Below are positions 60,811 through 64,000 of a stretch of 64,000 nt of DNA, piece after piece (the stretch's first letter is position 1; the number at the start of each line of letters is the position of its first letter). This DNA is from Stenotrophomonas lactitubi (GTDB lineage Bacteria; Pseudomonadota; Gammaproteobacteria; Xanthomonadales; Xanthomonadaceae): the NCBI RefSeq assembly GCF_002803515.1, contig NZ_PHQX01000001.1, positions 1,984,001 through 2,048,000 of the forward strand. The letters are read 5' to 3'. The notes under the pieces were generated by a model, which did no database searches, was not told the origin of the DNA, and worked only from the letters and a program-made list of their open reading frames with translations. Made by a program: the position numbers and the translations under genes.

Positions 60811-62342
60811 ACGCCATTCCCACACGCACGCCCATCAGCCGGCTGCTGGTGGGTTTCGCCTCCGAGTCGGGCAACGCCCGCGCCCTGGCCCAGCGCCTGG
60901 GCGCGGACCCGGACCTGCAGCCGCATGGGCCGCAGGTCCTGCCGTTCAATGACATCGATGTGGCCAGCCTCGGCCACGGCGATGTGCTGCTGGCCATCTC
61001 CAGCTCGTTCGGCGACGGCGAGCCGCCGGCCAACGGCGAGCGCTTCTTCGAGTCGCTGCGCCAGGCGCCCGCCCTGCCCGGACTGCGCTATGCGGTGTTC
61101 GGCCTGGGGGATACCGGCTACCCCAGCTTCTGCGGCTTCACCAAGGCGCTGGATGCGGCGCTGAGCGAGCGTCAGGCCCAACCACTGCTGCACCGTGTCG
61201 ACGCTGATCTGGGCTACGAGCAGTTCTTCCAGCAGTGGCGCCCGGTGCTGGGCCAGGTTCTGGAGGGTGATGCGGCCGCAGGCCAGGATCTGCGCCTGCA
61301 GGTGACGGCCTATGGCGAAGACAATGCCTTCAACGCCCGCATCGTCGAACGGCGACGCCTGAGCCATGGTGACCCTGCCGCCTGGCACCTGCAGCTGGAC
61401 ATCGCCGGCAGCGGCATGGTCTACCGGGCCGGCGACACCCTGCATCTGGTTCCGGAAAACGATCCGGCATTGCTGCAGGCACTGACCAGATGGTATGGCG
61501 ATTCCAGCGCCGTCGACGCCCTGCGCGACCGCGAGCTGCGCCTGCTCAGCAAGGGCGTGCTGCGCGAGTTGGCAAAGCTGGGCGGCAGCGACGTACTGAA
61601 GGGCCTGCTGAAGATCAGCCAGAAGCGCGAGCTGGACGCCTACCTGCATGGCCTGGACCTGCTGGACGTGCTGCAGGACCACGCCAGCCCGGACAGCGTG
61701 CCGCTGGCCCGCCTGCGTGAACTCCTGTCACCACGCCTGCCCCGTGCCTATTCCATCGCCTCGCATCCGCACGATGATCAGCTGAGCCTGTGCGTGCGCG
61801 AGGTGCGCTACACCCTGCGTGGCCGCGAACGCTTCGGCACCGCCACCGGCAGCCTGCTGCACGGCGGCGACACAGCCCGTGTGTACTGCCGCTCCAATCC
61901 GGGCTTTCACCTGCCCGACAGCGGCGACGCGCCCCTGCTGCTGGTCGGCACTGGTACCGGCATCGCCCCTCTGATGGGCCTGATGCAGGAACTGCAGGCT
62001 ACCGGCGACGCACGGGAGGTCCATCTGGTGTTCGGCGAGAAGCATCGCGAGCACGACTTCCTGTACCGCGAGCAGCTTCAGGACTGGCAGGCGCGTGGCG
62101 TACTGGCTGGCCTGCACACCGCGTTCTCGCGCGATGCCGCGCAGAAGGTCTATGTGCAGCATGTGCTGCAGCAGCAGGCCGCGCAGATGCAGGATGTGCT
62201 GGCCCGTGGCGGCCACATCTACCTGTGTGGCAACAAGAGCCACCTGGAAGGTGCGGTGCGTGCAGCCATCGACGCGATCGGCGGTGACGGCCATTGGGAT
62301 GCCCTGCGCGGCGAGGGCCGCACCCACTGCGAGCTGTATTGA
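60807..62342 (+). CDS. Diflavin (CysJ/CPR-like) NADPH reductase
   Basis: 511-residue flavoprotein starting at a GTG that overlaps the PAS gene stop (GTGA). Flavodoxin domain about 12-150 (VGFASESGNARALAQRL, AISSSFGDGEPPANGERFFE, FGLGDTGYPSFCGFTKALD). FAD-binding part: LPRAYSIASHPHDDQLSLCV; NADPH part: LLVGTGTGIAPLMGLMQELQ and GHIYLCGNKSHLEGAVRAAI; C-terminal aromatic Tyr stacks on FAD as in CysJ. There is no partner sulfite reductase (cysI) beside it, so the electron acceptor is unknown; the cotranscribed PAS protein is the obvious candidate. Confidence 0.9.
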   Translation: MNAIPTRTPISRLLVGFASESGNARALAQRLGADPDLQPHGPQVLPFNDIDVASLGHGDVLLAISSSFGDGEPPANGERFFESLRQAPALPGLRYAVFGLGDTGYPSFCGFTKALDAALSERQAQPLLHRVDADLGYEQFFQQWRPVLGQVLEGDAAAGQDLRLQVTAYGEDNAFNARIVERRRLSHGDPAAWHLQLDIAGSGMVYRAGDTLHLVPENDPALLQALTRWYGDSSAVDALRDRELRLLSKGVLRELAKLGGSDVLKGLLKISQKRELDAYLHGLDLLDVLQDHASPDSVPLARLRELLSPRLPRAYSIASHPHDDQLSLCVREVRYTLRGRERFGTATGSLLHGGDTARVYCRSNPGFHLPDSGDAPLLLVGTGTGIAPLMGLMQELQATGDAREVHLVFGEKHREHDFLYREQLQDWQARGVLAGLHTAFSRDAAQKVYVQHVLQQQAAQMQDVLARGGHIYLCGNKSHLEGAVRAAIDAIGGDGHWDALRGEGRTHCELY

Positions 62343-62358
62343 GGCGCCTCGCCCAGGG

Positions 62359-62651
62359 GTAGAGCCGGCCGCTGGCCGGCTGCTCCGGATTCCGTGGTTG
62401 CCGGCCAGCGGCCGGCACTACCATCACAGGTCAATCGCCGACGATTCGCCCATCCACCACCCGTGCAACCTGCTGGCCGAACACCGCCACGTCCTGATTG
62501 AACCGCCCTTCGGGTAGTGCCGGCCGCTGGCCGGCTGCTCCGGATTCCGTGGTTGCCGGCCAGCGGCCGGCACTACCATCACAGGTCAATCGCCGACGAT
62601 TCGCCCATCCACCACGCGCGCTACCTGCTGGCCGAACACCGCTACGTCCTG
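62359..62651. repeat. 155-bp tandem duplication: SMAG pair plus 3' end of modC
   Basis: Unit 1 (62359-62496) and unit 2 (62514-62651) are nearly identical. Each starts with a convergent SMAG pair (62359-62425 and 62514-62580, GCCGGCCGCTGGCCGGC type). Unit 1 then carries about 70 bases of the 3' end of modC in degraded form. Confidence 0.92.
62431..62502 (-). pseudogene. Fragment of modC (3' end), duplicated
   Basis: Reads on the minus strand as QDVAVFGQQVARVVDGRIVGD plus stop with a few substitutions, the same as the C-terminus of ModC at 62586-62652. It has no start and arose from the tandem duplication. Confidence 0.85.
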
Positions 62652-63254
62652 CGGATCGTGGCTGATCAGCAGCAGCGGAATACCGGTTTCATCCAGCACG
62701 GTTTCCAGCTCTTGTCGCAGGTGCTGGCGCAGGTCGTGGTCGAGCGCTGCGAACGGCTCGTCCAGCAGCAAGGCCTGCGGCCGGGTCACCAGCGCTCGTG
62801 CCAACGCCGTACGCTGGCGCTGGCCACCGGATACCTGTGACGGCAGCAGATCCGCCACATGCTCGATACGGAACGCCTGCAACCACTGCTCAACTGCCTC
62901 GATACGGGTCCCGCGCCGCGGATTCAACCAACCCCGCTCAAGCCCGAACGCCACGTTCTGGCGCACGCTCAGGTGCGGGAACAGCGCGTAATCCTGGAAC
63001 ACATATCCCAAGCGACGACGCTGCGGTGGCAGATCAATCCCAGCACCTGCATCGAACAACGCCTGCCCGTGCAGGCGCACATGTCCGTGCTCCGGGCGCA
63101 ACAGACCGGCCACCGCTTTCAGCGTCAGGCTCTTGCCGGCGCCCGAGGGCCCGAACAGCACCACCTGCCGCTGCTTACACTGCAGTGCCACGTCCAGTTC
63201 GAAGGTCTGGCCGGATGCCTGCAATCGCCGCTGCACCTGCAGGTCAAGCCACAT
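62586..63254 (-). CDS. modC: Molybdate ABC transporter ATP-binding protein ModC (short form)
   Basis: 222-residue ABC ATPase. Walker A FGPSGAGKS, Q-loop VFQDYALFPHLSVRQNVAFG, signature SGGQRQRTALARALVTRPQA, Walker B LLLDEPFAALD and H-loop ISHDPQDVAVFG. E. coli ModC has about 350 residues; this one stops after the nucleotide-binding domain and lacks the C-terminal molybdate-binding TOBE/Mop domain. Its ATG overlaps the modB end by 11 bases. Confidence 0.9.
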   Translation of the reverse strand: MWLDLQVQRRLQASGQTFELDVALQCKQRQVVLFGPSGAGKSLTLKAVAGLLRPEHGHVRLHGQALFDAGAGIDLPPQRRRLGYVFQDYALFPHLSVRQNVAFGLERGWLNPRRGTRIEAVEQWLQAFRIEHVADLLPSQVSGGQRQRTALARALVTRPQALLLDEPFAALDHDLRQHLRQELETVLDETGIPLLLISHDPQDVAVFGQQVARVVDGRIVGD

Positions 63255-63927
63255 CGCGCAGCTCCCGGCGGCGCCCGCCCACCAGCCGTGCGGCCAGCAG
63301 CAGGATCACGATGCATACCACCGACGTCAGGATCACCAGCGCATTCGCCTTGCCATCCTGCCCCGCCTGCACCGCTTCATAGATGGCGATCGACAAGGTC
63401 TGCGTGCGGCCCGGAATGCTGCCGGCCACCATCAGCGTGGCGCCGAACTCACCCATCGCCCGTGCGAACGCCAGCAGCAGGCCAGCCAGAATTCCGCGCC
63501 ATGCCAGCGGCAGGGTAATGCGGAAGAACACCGCGGCTTCGGACACGCCCAGCGTGCGCGCGGCCTGCTCCAACTGACCATCCACTTCTTCGAATGCGGC
63601 GCGTGCCGGCTTGAACACCAGCGGCAGTGACGCTACCGCGGCAGCGATCACCGCCGCCTGCCAGGTAAATACCAGGTTGATACCGAACCACGACTGCAGC
63701 CAGGCACCGATCGGGCCATTGCGCCCGATCAGCACCAGCAGGTAGTAGCCCAGCACCGTCGGTGGCAGCACCATCGGCAGGGTCAGTATCGAATCCAGCA
63801 GTTCGCGGCCGGGAAAGCGCCGTCGCGCCAGCAGCGCGCCAAGTGCCACGCCTGCTACGAGATTGATCGCGGTGGCCCAGCCGGCCACCTTCAACGACAA
63901 CCCCAGTGCACTCCAGTCCAGGTCCAT
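63244..63927 (-). CDS. modB: Molybdate ABC transporter permease ModB
   Basis: 227-residue membrane protein with five segments and the EAA loop ARTLGVSEAAVFFRITLPLA followed by WRGILAGLLLAFARAMGEFG, the typical ModB pattern (GEFGATLMVAGSIPGRTQTL). It starts 3 bases after the modA stop. Confidence 0.95.
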   Translation of the reverse strand: MDLDWSALGLSLKVAGWATAINLVAGVALGALLARRRFPGRELLDSILTLPMVLPPTVLGYYLLVLIGRNGPIGAWLQSWFGINLVFTWQAAVIAAAVASLPLVFKPARAAFEEVDGQLEQAARTLGVSEAAVFFRITLPLAWRGILAGLLLAFARAMGEFGATLMVAGSIPGRTQTLSIAIYEAVQAGQDGKANALVILTSVVCIVILLLAARLVGGRRRELRDVA

Positions 63928-63930
63928 CCG

Positions 63931-64000
63931 TCAGGGCTTGCCGAACCCGTGCTTCTGCAGGATCGCCTGGCCCTGCGCCGAGCGAACGAACGCCGCGAAG
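63931..64000 (-). CDS. modA: Molybdate-binding protein ModA, C-terminal end (partial)
   Basis: The last 22 codons read FAAFVRSAQGQAILQKHGFG KP then stop, matching the C-terminus of ModA (F-x-x-F-x-x-S-x-x-G-Q-x-I-L-x-x-x-G-F). The rest lies past the window edge; modABC order is standard. Confidence 0.85.
   Translation of the reverse strand, partial: FAAFVRSAQGQAILQKHGFGKP

Overview
The window is high-GC, gene-dense DNA of a Xanthomonadaceae bacterium, most likely Stenotrophomonas (S. maltophilia complex). The main evidence is a family of short palindromes ending in GTAG that sit between genes at about ten places. They match the published description of SMAG (Stenotrophomonas maltophilia GTAG) elements. 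Gene content (GH92 mannosidase, Gsp-type type II secretion, surface autotransporter, FecI/FecR surface signalling) fits. I see no rRNA, tRNA, insertion sequence, prophage or CRISPR array.

Layout. 1-10.7 kb: a GH92 alpha-mannosidase cut by the window edge, an AidA/pertactin-type autotransporter, small stress genes, a ProP-like transporter, two tandem paralogous secreted proteins, and a Phd antitoxin/zeta-like kinase pair with a 20-bp perfect palindrome in its promoter. 10.7-18.2 kb: a haem-acquisition locus of the hemophilin type (Slam-like outer membrane protein, secreted hemophilin-like protein, TonB receptor with signalling domain, FecR, FecI). 18.2-22.1 kb: LysR regulator divergent from pirin, two isochorismatase-fold hydrolases and an OsmC-like protein.

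22.1-57.5 kb is the centrepiece. It holds a porin, TonB, ExbD, an unusual ExbB, a two-partner secretion transporter (TpsB), a 4133-residue TpsA adhesin, a DING/PstS-like phosphate-binding protein, eleven gsp genes of a type II secretion system (C, H, I, J at one end; G, K, L, M, D, E, F at the other), three Phd-like proteins, and a signalling trio (STN-TonB protein, ECF sigma factor, FecR). This is gene for gene the content of the P. aeruginosa Vre(PUMA3)-Hxc-Pdt region, known there as phosphate-starvation controlled, but rearranged. PhoB-box-like sites precede the tpsB and signalling operons. I propose that the region is one co-regulated phosphate-starvation secretion island.

57.5-64 kb: an Lrp-type regulator divergent from the AzlCD branched-chain amino acid exporter, a lipoprotein with a HExxH motif, a PAS-domain protein and diflavin reductase operon behind an FNR/Anr-type box, a 155-bp tandem duplication that copied the 3' end of modC, and the molybdate ABC transporter genes modC, modB and the end of modA.

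Functions are assigned from sequence motifs and family knowledge only; no database search was run.
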